From DASZTV01 sp035548125 (GTDB lineage Bacteria; Actinomycetota; Actinomycetes; JAFAQI01), in NCBI GenBank assembly GCA_035548125.1, contig DASZTV010000083.1:1-28030 (forward strand): DNA of 28,030 nucleotides, in the 5' to 3' direction. The position numbers were made by a program, and so were the translations under genes. The notes beneath the pieces were generated by a model, which saw only the letters and a program-made list of their open reading frames with translations, was not told where the DNA came from and ran no database searches. This document shows positions 1 through 8,058 of this stretch, in pieces. Position 1 is the stretch's first letter; each line of letters starts with the position of its first letter.

Positions 1-104
1 AACACCTCGAACACGCAGCGCCGGCCGGCGGCGCCGCTGCGCAGCGCGGCGTCGACCATCGTGAGCTCGTACTGGTCGGTGTGGAGCCCGGTGAGTGGGG
101 TCAC
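1..104 (-). CDS. pncB: Nicotinate phosphoribosyltransferase, N-terminal fragment
   Basis: Partial gene, cut by the left window edge after 34 codons. From a GTG at 104 the reverse strand reads VTPLTGLHTDQYELTMVDAA and then an RRCVFEVF segment, which is the typical amino end of actinobacterial nicotinate phosphoribosyltransferase. The family converts nicotinate, PRPP and ATP to nicotinate mononucleotide in NAD salvage. The GTG overlaps the TGA of the upstream EamA gene in a GTGA, so the two are probably translated together. Its position near clpS matches M. tuberculosis pncB1-clpS synteny, which strengthens the call. The catalytic part lies outside the window. Confidence 0.85.
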   Translation of the reverse strand, partial: MTPLTGLHTDQYELTMVDAALRSGAAGRRCVFEV

Positions 105-1063
105 GCAGAGATTTCATCAGCAACCGGCTCCGGCACGACGGGAACCGCCGTCGGCTGCGGTCGCCGCAGCATCAGGACGACGCCGGCGACGACGGCGGCG
201 GTGGCGCCCGCCGAGCGAATCGTGAACGGCTCCCCGAGCAGCAGCGCGCCCAGCGCGACGGCCACCACCGGGTTGACGAAGGCGTAGGTCGTGACCAGCG
301 AGAGGCGGGCGTTGTGCAGCAGCCAGACGTAGGCCGAGTAGGCCAGCATCGACCCCGCCACGATCAGGTAGCCGAACGCGATCCAGCCGCGGTAGTTGAT
401 CTGGCCGACGTGCAGATCCGCGAACTCCCCGGTCGCCGCCGCGGTGATCAGGCAGCCGATGCCGCCGCACAGCATCTCCATGCCGGTCGTGACGAGCGGG
501 CGGCGCGCTGTCGGTGCGGTCTGTGACCAGACCGATCCCGCCGCCCAGCTGATCGCGGCGATCACCACGATCGCGATGCCGGTCCCGCTCGCCTTGCCGC
601 TACCCGACCCCACGACCAGGGCCGCGACCCCGCCGAAGCCGAGCGCCAGTCCGGCGAGGTGGAACCGGGTGACCCGCTCGCGGCCGAACGCTGCCGCGAA
701 CAGCGCGGCCCAGATCGGAACCGTCGCGACGACGACGGCCGCAGTGCCAGACGGGATGCGCTTCTCCGCGACGGACACCAGACCGTTGCCGCCGAACGGC
801 AGGGCCAGGCCGACCACCGCCGCGGCGAGCCACTGCTTCACCCCGAGTGGGTCGGGTCGACCGTCCGCGGCCGGGCGGCCTGCGGTGAGGGCCAGCATCA
901 GCAGCCCCGCGATCACGAACCGGGCCCCGGCGAGGATCAACGGCGGGACCGCCGCGCCGTGGCTCGGGTGGACCGCCACCCGGATCGCCAGGTAGGTCGA
1001 GCCCCACAGCAGGTAGACCGCCCACAGGTTCGCCCACACCCTCGCGCTGCTGGGCTCGGTCAT
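101..1063 (-). CDS. EamA/DMT-family transporter
   Basis: A 320-residue, very hydrophobic protein with about ten predicted membrane segments in two similar halves, the usual drug/metabolite transporter architecture. The first half has a WGSTYLAIRVAV segment and a GGNGLVSVAEKRIPSG stretch. The second half has a YSAYVWLLHNARLSLVTTYAFVNP-type region and an LGEPFT motif, both typical of EamA permeases. The substrate cannot be read from sequence; family members export amino acids, metabolites or drugs. The ATG at 1063 has a TAGGGT hexamer 6 nt upstream and no Shine-Dalgarno, so it is probably leaderless. It is divergent from clpS and overlaps pncB by 4 nt. In M. tuberculosis this permease is absent between pncB1 and clpS, so it is an insertion into a conserved cluster. 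Confidence 0.9.
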   Translation of the reverse strand: MTEPSSARVWANLWAVYLLWGSTYLAIRVAVHPSHGAAVPPLILAGARFVIAGLLMLALTAGRPAADGRPDPLGVKQWLAAAVVGLALPFGGNGLVSVAEKRIPSGTAAVVVATVPIWAALFAAAFGRERVTRFHLAGLALGFGGVAALVVGSGSGKASGTGIAIVVIAAISWAAGSVWSQTAPTARRPLVTTGMEMLCGGIGCLITAAATGEFADLHVGQINYRGWIAFGYLIVAGSMLAYSAYVWLLHNARLSLVTTYAFVNPVVAVALGALLLGEPFTIRSAGATAAVVAGVVLMLRRPQPTAVPVVPEPVADEISA

Positions 1064-1069
1064 GGTTCG

Positions 1070-1075
1070 ACCCTA
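1070..1075 (-). promoter_or_regulatory. Putative -10 element of the EamA gene (leaderless layout)
   Basis: On the reverse strand TAGGGT is followed by 6 nt (cgaacc) and then the ATG of the EamA gene. This is the TANNNT-N6-start spacing of leaderless actinobacterial genes. It lies 23 bp from the clpS -10 element on the opposite strand, so the two promoters face away from each other inside a 47-bp gap. Confidence 0.55.
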
Positions 1076-1098
1076 CGAACGCCGACCACCGGTTTTCG

Positions 1099-1104
1099 TA
1101 CCCT
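1099..1104 (+). promoter_or_regulatory. Putative -10 element of clpS (leaderless layout)
   Basis: TACCCT, 6 nt (tgaggc), then the clpS ATG. A GAGG in the spacer is only 2 nt from the ATG, too close to act as a normal ribosome binding site, which favours a leaderless transcript starting at the ATG. Confidence 0.55.
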
Positions 1105-1110
1105 TGAGGC

Positions 1111-1401
1111 ATGACCGCGCCGACCATCGAGCGCAGCAAGTCGGCCGAGTCCGACGAGACGGTCGACCCCGATCGCCCCTGGGTGACGATCGTCTGGAAC
1201 GACCCGGTCAACCTGATGAGCTACGTCACTTGGGTGTTCCAGAAGCTGTTCGGCTACAGCAAGGACAAGGCCACTGCGCTGATGCTCGACGTGCACCACA
1301 AGGGCAAGGCGGCGGTGTCCAACGGCAGCCGCGAACAGATGGAGCATGACGTCGCCAGACTCCACGCGGCAGGCCTCTGGGCGACGCTGCAGCAGGACTG
1401 A
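1111..1401 (+). CDS. clpS: ATP-dependent Clp protease adaptor ClpS
   Basis: A 96-residue protein of normal ClpS length. The core starts with PWVTIVWNDPVNLMSYVTWV, the family signature in which the N-D-P loop helps bind N-degron residues, and continues with the FGYSKDKA...MLDVHHKGKA segment and a C-terminal helix ending in LWATLQQD. The first 22 residues are a variable extension. ClpS delivers N-end-rule substrates to the ClpC/ClpA unfoldase in the cytoplasm. It opens the DUF2017-mec-cysO-cysM block, in the same order as M. tuberculosis Rv1331-Rv1336. The start has a leaderless promoter layout, and the divergent neighbour is the EamA transporter. Confidence 0.95.
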   Translation: MTAPTIERSKSAESDETVDPDRPWVTIVWNDPVNLMSYVTWVFQKLFGYSKDKATALMLDVHHKGKAAVSNGSREQMEHDVARLHAAGLWATLQQD

Positions 1402-1423
1402 TGGACAGCGTCGGTAGGCCTTG

Positions 1424-1996
1424 ATGGGAGCGGTACGCCGTCGCGGGCGGGTCGTGCGGGTCGATCTCACCGAGGCCGAGATCGCGATGCTGGCAAGCCT
1501 CGTCACGCAGGTGCAGCAGGTCCTCGCGGCCGGCCTTCCGGACCAGGCCTCCGAAGACGCCACCGACCCGTTGCAGGCGATCGTCGGTCTCGGCAGCACG
1601 GACGCAACGACTCCGGACAACCCGGTCTTGCTGCGACTGCTGCCGGACGCCTATCGCGACGACGATGACGCAGCGGCGGAGTACCGGCGCCTGATGGACG
1701 GCGAACTACGCATGCAGAAGACCGCCGCGTTGCAACGGGTCCTGGACGACCTGGCCGGCGCCGCCGCCCAGAAGAACAACGTGCGCCGAGCCGAACTGTC
1801 CGACGAGGCGGCCGCGCAGTGGCTCTATGCCGTCAACGACGTCCGGCTGTCGCTGGGTACGACGCTCGATGTCACCGAGGAGACGTACGCCGAGCTCGGC
1901 TCGACCGATCCCGAGTCCCCTCGGGCCGCGGCGCTCGCGGTCTACGACTGGCTGACGTGGCTGCAGGACGCGATGGTCCGCGCCGTTTCGGGGTGA
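1424..1996 (+). CDS. DUF2017 family protein
   Basis: About 190 residues, matching the DUF2017 protein that always follows clpS in actinobacteria (Rv1332-type). It starts GAVRRRGRVVRVDLTEAEIAMLASLV, is mostly acidic and helical, and ends in a VYDWLTWLQDAMVRA helix typical of the family. It has no signal peptide or membrane segment. A TTG at 1421 is an equally possible start; the ATG at 1424 is chosen because it is the stronger codon, and no strong Shine-Dalgarno decides it. The gene begins 22 nt after the clpS stop, so they are probably co-transcribed. The function is unknown; the constant pairing with clpS hints at a role near regulated proteolysis, but that is inference. Confidence 0.85.
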   Translation: MGAVRRRGRVVRVDLTEAEIAMLASLVTQVQQVLAAGLPDQASEDATDPLQAIVGLGSTDATTPDNPVLLRLLPDAYRDDDDAAAEYRRLMDGELRMQKTAALQRVLDDLAGAAAQKNNVRRAELSDEAAAQWLYAVNDVRLSLGTTLDVTEETYAELGSTDPESPRAAALAVYDWLTWLQDAMVRAVSG

Positions 1997-2004
1997 GGTC
2001 CGCG

Positions 2005-2010
2005 TAATCT
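2005..2010 (+). promoter_or_regulatory. Putative -10 element of mec (leaderless layout)
   Basis: TAATCT, 6 nt (cggcgc), then the mec GTG. It lies 8 nt after the DUF2017 stop and suggests an internal leaderless promoter for the mec-cysO-cysM part of the cluster. Confidence 0.55.
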
Positions 2011-2016
2011 CGGCGC

Positions 2017-2421
2017 GTGCTGAAGATCTCTCGCGAGCTTCACGACGCGATCGTCGAGCATGCCCGCCGCGACCACCCGGACGAGGCCTGCGGCGTACTC
2101 GCGGGTCCTGCCGGGACCGACTCGCCGGAGCGGTTCATCCCGATGCTCAACGCGGCGCGGTCGCCGACGTTCTACGAGTTCGACTCGATGGAGCAGCTGC
2201 GGGTCTGGCGGGAGATGGATGATCGCGACGAGGAGCCTGTCGTGATCTATCACTCGCACACCGCGACCGAGGCGCGGCCCTCGCGTACCGACATCAACCT
2301 TGCCTCGGAGCCGGGCGCCCACTACGTGCTGGTCTCGACCCGGGAGCCGGACACCACGGAGTTCCGCAGCTTCCGCATCGTCGACGGCGAGGTCACCGAG
2401 GAGCCGGTCGAGGTCGTCTAG
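2017..2421 (+). CDS. mec: Mec-type JAMM/MPN+ metallopeptidase (CysO-cysteine peptidase)
   Basis: A 134-residue protein with a complete JAMM zinc site: Glu23 in the HPDEACGVLAG segment, then His79-Ser-His81, Ser89 and Asp92 in the segment YHSHTATEARPSRTD. The same HSHTATEA..PSRTD pattern marks M. tuberculosis Mec (Rv1334), which cleaves cysteine from the CysO carrier after CysM has built it there. The immediate neighbours cysO and cysM support that role. A GTG start gives the right length and has a TAATCT box 6 nt upstream. No secretion signal is present; it is cytoplasmic. Confidence 0.93.
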   Translation: MLKISRELHDAIVEHARRDHPDEACGVLAGPAGTDSPERFIPMLNAARSPTFYEFDSMEQLRVWREMDDRDEEPVVIYHSHTATEARPSRTDINLASEPGAHYVLVSTREPDTTEFRSFRIVDGEVTEEPVEVV

Positions 2422-2469
2422 GCCGGGCCGGAATCCGCAGTGGATCCTCGGTGTTGGGAGAATGTGGCC

Positions 2470-2745
2470 ATGGCGATCGAAGCACGCATCCCGACGATCC
2501 TGCGCACCTACACCGGCGGTGAGAAGTCCGTGACCGGCGAGGGTTCGACGCTGCAGGAGCTCTTCGTGGATCTCGACTCCCGCCATGAGGGGCTGCGCGG
2601 CCGGCTGGTGTCGGAGGACGGCTCGCTCGCCCGCTTCGTCAACGTCTACCTGAACGACGAGGACGTGCGCTTTCTCGGCGGTGTCGAGACGCCGCTTTCC
2701 GACGGCGACGTCGTGACGATCCTGCCGGCCGTCGCCGGCGGCTGA
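2470..2745 (+). CDS. cysO: CysO sulfur-carrier protein (ThiS/MoaD-like, ubiquitin fold)
   Basis: A 91-residue protein starting MAIEARIPTILRTYTGGEKS and ending in TILPAVAGG, with the exposed C-terminal Gly-Gly that carries the thiocarboxylate. A VNVYLNDEDVRFLGG segment is nearly the same as in M. tuberculosis CysO (Rv1335). In the known pathway CysO-thiocarboxylate donates sulfur to CysM, and Mec then releases cysteine. The ATG at 2470 is preferred over an in-frame start at 2440 because a GGAG lies 9 nt before it and the resulting length fits the family. The activating enzyme (MoeZ-type) is not in this window. cysM begins 8 nt after the stop. Confidence 0.93.
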   Translation: MAIEARIPTILRTYTGGEKSVTGEGSTLQELFVDLDSRHEGLRGRLVSEDGSLARFVNVYLNDEDVRFLGGVETPLSDGDVVTILPAVAGG

Positions 2746-2753
2746 CGCCCGCC

Positions 2754-3704
2754 GTGACCCGGTACGCCTCGCTGCTCGACTCACTCGGGCACACCCCACT
2801 CGTCGGGCTGCCGACCCTGTCGCCGTCGGCCGACGTGCGGCTGTGGGCGAAGCTCGAGGACCGCAACCCGACCGGCTCGATCAAGGACCGGCCGGCGTTC
2901 CGGATGGTCGAGCAGGCCGAGGCCGACGGTCTGCTGACGCCGGGCTGCACGGTGCTCGAGCCGACGAGCGGCAACACCGGCATCTCGCTCGCGATGGTGT
3001 GCAAGCTCAAGGGCTACTCGCTGATCTGCGTGATGCCGGAGAACACCTCGGTCGAGCGGCGCCAGCTGCTCGAGATGTTCGGCGCGGAGATCCGACTGTC
3101 GCCCGCCGCGGGCGGCTCCAACGAGGCGGTTGCCGTCGCCAAGAAGCTTGCGGCCGAGCACCCGGACTGGGTGATGCTCTACCAGTACGGCAACCCGGCG
3201 AACGCCGACGCGCACTACGCGACGACCGGCCCCGAGCTGCTCGCCGACCTTCCGGAGATCACGCACTTCGTCGCGGGCCTGGGCACGACCGGCACGCTGA
3301 TGGGCGTCGGCCGGTTCCTCCGCGAGAAGGTGCCCGGCATCAAGATCGTGGCCGCCGAGCCGAGGTACGGCGAGCTGGTCTACGGCCTGCGCAACATCGA
3401 TGAGGGGTTCGTGCCCGAGCTGTACGACGCGTCGGTGCTGGACACCCGCTTCTCGGTCGGGCCGGAGGACGCGCTGCGGCGCACCCGCCAGCTGATCGAG
3501 GAAGAAGGCATCTTCGCCGGCATCTCGACCGGCGCGATCCTGCATGCCGCACTCGGCCAGGCAGCGAAGGCCGTCAAGGCGGGAGAGCGGGCCGACATCG
3601 CGTTCGTCGTCGCCGACGGCGGCTGGAAGTACCTGTCGACCGGCGCCTACAGCGGGACGCTGGAAGAGGCGACCGAAAAGCTCGAAGGCCAGCTCTGGGC
3701 CTAG
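2754..3704 (+). CDS. cysM: O-phosphoserine sulfhydrylase CysM (PLP enzyme)
   Basis: 316 residues of the PLP-dependent cysteine synthase fold. Lys44 in PTGSIKDRPA is the expected Schiff-base lysine. The PTSGNTG loop (70-76) binds the substrate carboxylate and GLGTTGT (175-181) the PLP phosphate. Arg213 in YGLRNIDEGF aligns with M. tuberculosis CysM Arg220, the residue that makes that enzyme prefer O-phosphoserine over O-acetylserine. The end GAYSGTLEEATEKLEGQLWA keeps the C-terminal lid. With CysO as sulfur donor and Mec as releasing peptidase it completes an oxidant-tolerant cysteine route. GTG start, no clear Shine-Dalgarno, probably coupled to cysO. Its last 4 nt overlap the tail of the opposite-strand gene. 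Confidence 0.95.
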   Translation: MTRYASLLDSLGHTPLVGLPTLSPSADVRLWAKLEDRNPTGSIKDRPAFRMVEQAEADGLLTPGCTVLEPTSGNTGISLAMVCKLKGYSLICVMPENTSVERRQLLEMFGAEIRLSPAAGGSNEAVAVAKKLAAEHPDWVMLYQYGNPANADAHYATTGPELLADLPEITHFVAGLGTTGTLMGVGRFLREKVPGIKIVAAEPRYGELVYGLRNIDEGFVPELYDASVLDTRFSVGPEDALRRTRQLIEEEGIFAGISTGAILHAALGQAAKAVKAGERADIAFVVADGGWKYLSTGAYSGTLEEATEKLEGQLWA

Positions 3705-4660
3705 CTCGTCGCACGGATCGCTGAACGAAGGATCGCGCGACCGGTGAGAGGCGGTTTCGCGCTGCCACTCACCGTCAGCACATGCAGCCGCATGACGAGG
3801 GCATCGTGACTGAAGATCGCGTCCAATGTGTGTGGATCAGTCTGCGGCGCCTGCCAGATTCGCACACTGCCGCGATGACTTCTTCGGTACGGGGTTACCG
3901 GCCGGCACGGCGACGGCAGCGAACATGCGAGCGATGCGTGGAGATCATCGCGGATCGCCTGCTCGGCGTCGTCCCTCGTCAGGAAGCGCGTCGCGGTCTC
4001 GATGACGTCCTCGTCGTGTCTCCATACCATTCCGTCCCAGTGCTCGGCGGTGAGGATCGTCTGAACCGACGACGCAGCGGCGGGATCGGTCGGGTGCCTG
4101 ACCGTTACTGAAGGTGTCCCGCCGTAGCTCCAGACTTCCCCAAGATCGGTAGGCGTGAGCAGCCCGGCACTCTGCTTTGCCGAAGCAGCCCTTCCGAAGG
4201 TGCGAAGGACCGGACGATGGTTGGCGTCTCCGACCACGCGACGAAGCTCGGCGCGATCTTGCGCAGCGACCTTGTGCGCGTTGTTCGTGTGCTTCGAAGC
4301 CCATGTCATCAGGTGGTCACTACCCAGGGCAACGGAAGACGCTCCCCACCCGCCGAGCAGGACGGCGAGAAATGCAGCAAGGAACTTGAACGTGGTGCCC
4401 GGTGCCGCTGGCATCCGGCGTCGCAGCACGACGCCAACCGATGCGATTACCAACGTCGTGATAGCGAGCAGCGCGACTATCAGGTACAGCTGCCAGCCCC
4501 AGAACAGCGGGTTCTCATCGAGGGAGTCATGACGATTGGCGATGTCGAACGCGATGGCGATCGCTGTCAAGAGGCAGGTGACCACAACAGCGAGCAGCAG
4601 GGACCGAACGAGGAGACGCTGCAGCGATGGTGTCAGGGGCGCTGCGTCGTCCTCGGCCAC
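3701..4660 (-). CDS. Hypothetical membrane protein with extracytoplasmic C-terminal domain
   Basis: I do not recognise this 319-residue protein. Three hydrophobic segments (about residues 19-40, 58-79 and 91-112) are followed by a roughly 200-residue soluble domain with two cysteines in a CSLPSPC pattern, possibly a disulfide outside the cell. The GTG start at 4660 is provisional, without a clear ribosome binding site. By eye the gene is less GC-rich and uses third-position A/T more than its neighbours. It sits where the related M. tuberculosis cluster has a rhomboid protease gene, and on the opposite strand, so it was probably acquired. It lies 16 nt downstream of another small membrane protein gene and is likely co-transcribed with it. 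Confidence 0.7.
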   Translation of the reverse strand: MAEDDAAPLTPSLQRLLVRSLLLAVVVTCLLTAIAIAFDIANRHDSLDENPLFWGWQLYLIVALLAITTLVIASVGVVLRRRMPAAPGTTFKFLAAFLAVLLGGWGASSVALGSDHLMTWASKHTNNAHKVAAQDRAELRRVVGDANHRPVLRTFGRAASAKQSAGLLTPTDLGEVWSYGGTPSVTVRHPTDPAAASSVQTILTAEHWDGMVWRHDEDVIETATRFLTRDDAEQAIRDDLHASLACSLPSPCRPVTPYRRSHRGSVRIWQAPQTDPHTLDAIFSHDALVMRLHVLTVSGSAKPPLTGRAILRSAIRATS

Positions 4661-4676
4661 GGTCTAAGTGTGGGCC

Positions 4677-5087
4677 TTAATCTTCGCTACTGCGAGTTGC
4701 AAGATCTGCAGCGTCGGCTTCGTCCCGGTAGCGGATGATTCGGGCAGCCCGATGTCGATCGACCCGAGCACCTTGCCCCGCAAGACCAGCGCGGTGCTGG
4801 GCCGGCGCCGGGGCGCCGGCCGGCACCTTGAACCGTCGCAGGCCGAGCAGCCCGGCGCAGATGAGGATCAGGCCCACGAACAGCAGGAGGCCCGGTACGA
4901 GCGCCGGCTGCCAGTCGCAGAACGGCACGATCCCCGACGTATTTCGGGTGCTGTGCTCGACCGTGAACGACACCAGGATGCTGCCGATCACGCCCAGCGT
5001 CAGCACGGTGAACGCAGTCACCCGAGCCGCGAACCGGTCTGTTTCCGCGCGCACCGAAGGTCCCGGCGCGGCGCCCCCCTCGCCCAT
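4677..5087 (-). CDS. Small hypothetical two-TM membrane protein
   Basis: About 136 residues. After a short charged start (MGEGGAAPGPSVRAETDRFA) there are two hydrophobic segments, near residues 22-42 and 62-84, joined by a loop with FCDWQP, then a basic tail rich in Arg and Ala. No family is recognised. The frame stays open further upstream to 5864, but that part lies antisense to murI, so the ATG at 5087 is preferred; a GATACT hexamer lies 6 nt before it, which could be a leaderless promoter. The end of the reading frame is the least certain part. Probably in an operon with the gene at 3701-4660, both opposite to the flanking cluster. Confidence 0.55.
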   Translation of the reverse strand: MGEGGAAPGPSVRAETDRFAARVTAFTVLTLGVIGSILVSFTVEHSTRNTSGIVPFCDWQPALVPGLLLFVGLILICAGLLGLRRFKVPAGAPAPAQHRAGLAGQGARVDRHRAARIIRYRDEADAADLATRSSED

Positions 5088-5153
5088 TGCGCAAGTATCG
5101 GCCCCTCCGCAGTGACGCAGGTCACAGGCGACACCTGAGCGGCGCGTTGCGGC

Positions 5154-5159
5154 TAGATT
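5154..5159 (+). promoter_or_regulatory. Putative -10 element of murI (leaderless layout)
   Basis: TAGATT, 6 nt (tcgcgt), then the murI GTG, with no Shine-Dalgarno in between. This would restart transcription for murI through rdgB after the opposite-strand pair. Confidence 0.55.
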
Positions 5160-5165
5160 TCGCGT

Positions 5166-5971
<806 letters not shown>

Positions 5972-5975
<4 letters not shown>

Positions 5976-6721
5976 GGCTGACCGTGGTCGGGATGTCGGG
6001 CACGTTCGCCGGGCCCGCGTCGGGCTGTTCGTCCTACCTGCTCGAGCAGGATGGCTTCCGGTTGTTGCTCGACATCGGCAACGGCTCGCTCGGCGCGTTG
6101 CAAGACGTCTGCGGGCTGCTCGGCCCGGACGCGGTCGCGATCAGCCACCTGCACGGCGACCACTACCTCGATCTGATCACCTACACCTACGCCCGGCGCT
6201 ACCACCCCGACGGCGCCGCCCCTCGGCTCGCGGTGCACGGACCCTCGACGGTTCGTCAGGCGGTCGAGGGCGCCTACGTTACCGATGTGACGGAGCTGCT
6301 CGACACGGTGTACGACTTCCAGCCGGTCTCGGGGGAGGGGAAGCGGCAGGTCGGGCCGTTCGAGGTCGAGTTCATCCGCGTCAACCACCCGGTCGAGACC
6401 TACGCGATGCGGGTGAGCGCCGGTGGCCGCACCATTGCCTACAGCGCCGACACCGGCGAGTGCGAGGCACTCGTCGACCTCGCGCGCGACGTGGATCTTT
6501 TCCTGTGTGAGGCCTCCTACCTCGAGGGCGACAACAACCCGCCCGACGTGCACCTCACCGGCAAGATGGCCGGCCGCTACGCCGCGGAGGCCGCCGCGAA
6601 GCGGCTGATACTGACGCACCTTGTCCCGTGGGGTGACCCAGCCCGTACCCTCGCCGAGGCGGAGGGCGCGTACGACGGCGAGATCGTCGTCGCCCGCCCA
6701 CTCGACAGCTACGACGTCTGA
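5972..6721 (+). CDS. Metallo-beta-lactamase-fold hydrolase, Rv1339-like (putative cyclic nucleotide phosphodiesterase)
   Basis: 249 residues of the MBL fold. The metal motif SHLHGDHYLD gives His59, His61, Asp63 and His64. Further ligands are likely in the NHPVET region, SADTGE, and the C-terminal LTHLVPW. Residues 13-24 (AGPASGCSSYLL) are typical of the RNase Z/cAMP phosphodiesterase side of the superfamily. M. tuberculosis Rv1339, in the same place between murI and rphA, has been reported to act as an atypical cAMP phosphodiesterase, so that activity is the best guess here. GTG start overlaps the murI stop in GTGA. Cytoplasmic; no signal peptide. Confidence 0.88.
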
Positions 6722-6736
6722 CGTAAGGAACCGACT

Positions 6737-7459
6737 GTGAGCACCCGTCCCGACGGCCGGGCGGACAACGCGCTGCGCCCGGTCACCATCACCCGGAGCT
6801 GGCTCGATCACGCCGAGGGTTCCGTCCTCGTCGAGTTCGGGCTGACCCGCGTCCTGTGCGCGGCGTCGGTGACCGAAGGCGTCCCGCGCTGGCGCAAGGG
6901 GAGCGGCCTGGGGTGGGTGACGGCGGAGTACGCGATGCTGCCGCGCTCCACGCACACCCGCAGCGACCGCGAGTCGGTCAAGGGCCGGATCGGCGGGCGC
7001 ACCCACGAGATCTCGCGACTGGTCGGCCGGTCGCTGCGCGCCGCGGTCGACTACAAGGCGCTCGGCGAGAACACGATCGTCATCGACTGCGACGTGCTGC
7101 AGGCCGACGGCGGCACGCGGACCGCGGCGATCACCGGTGCCTACGTTGCGCTGGCCGACGCCGTGTCGTGGCTGCGCGGTCGCGGATCGCTGGCGGGTGA
7201 GCCGCTGGTCGGGTCGGTCGCGGCGGTCAGCGTCGGCATCATCGACGGCATCCCGCGCCTGGACCTCTGCTACGACGAGGACGTCAAGGCCGAGACCGAC
7301 ATGAACGTCGTGTGCACGGGCGACGGCAGGTTCATCGAGGTCCAGGGCACGGCAGAGGGCGCGCCGTTCGACCGCGCCGAGCTCGACGCGCTCCTCGACC
7401 TCGGCGCCGCTGGCTGCGCGGAGCTCACCACGTTGCAGGAGCAGGCTCTCGCTCGATGA
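6737..7459 (+). CDS. rph: Ribonuclease PH
   Basis: 240 residues, the standard length. It has RPDGRADNALRPVTITR at the start, where arginines bind RNA, and WVTAEYAMLPRSTHTRSDRE. The RIGGRTHEISRLVGRSLRA segment contains the phosphate-binding arginine. DCDVLQADGGTRTAAITGA and FIEVQGTAEGAPF complete the family signature. The enzyme trims tRNA 3' ends with phosphate as acceptor. An AAGGA lies 9 nt before the GTG start. The stop overlaps the ATG of rdgB in ATGA, so the two are coupled. Confidence 0.97.
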   Translation: MSTRPDGRADNALRPVTITRSWLDHAEGSVLVEFGLTRVLCAASVTEGVPRWRKGSGLGWVTAEYAMLPRSTHTRSDRESVKGRIGGRTHEISRLVGRSLRAAVDYKALGENTIVIDCDVLQADGGTRTAAITGAYVALADAVSWLRGRGSLAGEPLVGSVAAVSVGIIDGIPRLDLCYDEDVKAETDMNVVCTGDGRFIEVQGTAEGAPFDRAELDALLDLGAAGCAELTTLQEQALAR

Positions 7460-8058
7460 CCGCGACGGCAGTCCTCGCCACTCGTAATGCGGGCAAGGTC
7501 GCGGAGTTGCAGCGCATCCTTGCGTCGTACGACATCGAGCTCGTGGGCATGGACGCGTTCCCTGCGATCGGCGACATCGCCGAGACCGGCGCGACGTTCA
7601 CCGAGAATGCACTGATCAAGGCGCGGGAGGTCAGCCGGGTGAGCGGGCTGGTCGCGGTCGCCGATGACAGCGGCCTCGCCGTCGACGCCCTCAACGGGAT
7701 GCCGGGCGTGCTGTCCGCGCGCTGGTCGGGTAGCCACGGTGACGACGACGCGAACCTCGACCTGGTGCTCGCGCAGCTTGCCGACGTACCGGACCCTCGC
7801 CGTGGAGCCGCGTTCGTGTGTGCCGCCGCTGCGGCCGCACCGGACGGCCGTGAGCTGGTCGTGGCGGCCGAGGTCCGGGGCGTGCTGCTGCGCGAGCGAC
7901 GGGGCAGCAACGGGTTCGGCTACGACCCGATCTTCCTGCCCGACGGCGAGCACCGGACGACGGCGGAGATGGCGCCGGAACGCAAGGACGAGATCAGTCA
8001 CCGCGGCAAGGCGTTCCGGGCGCTGGCACCGCGGCTTGCGGAGCTGCTAGGTCCCTAG
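7456..8058 (+). CDS. rdgB: RdgB/HAM1 XTP/dITP pyrophosphatase
   Basis: 200 residues. It begins with the substrate loop ATRNAGKVAEL, followed by FTENALIKA, the catalytic VADDSGLAVDAL, GVLSARWSG, the NGFGYDPIFLPDG motif and a C-terminal SHRGKAFRAL, all diagnostic for the HAM1 family. It removes non-canonical purine nucleoside triphosphates (ITP, dITP, XTP). The frame is open further upstream, but that part lies inside rph; the ATG at 7456 overlaps the rph stop (ATGA) and fits the family length. The last 12 nt overlap the end of the convergent epimerase gene. Confidence 0.96.
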   Translation: MTATAVLATRNAGKVAELQRILASYDIELVGMDAFPAIGDIAETGATFTENALIKAREVSRVSGLVAVADDSGLAVDALNGMPGVLSARWSGSHGDDDANLDLVLAQLADVPDPRRGAAFVCAAAAAAPDGRELVVAAEVRGVLLRERRGSNGFGYDPIFLPDGEHRTTAEMAPERKDEISHRGKAFRALAPRLAELLGP

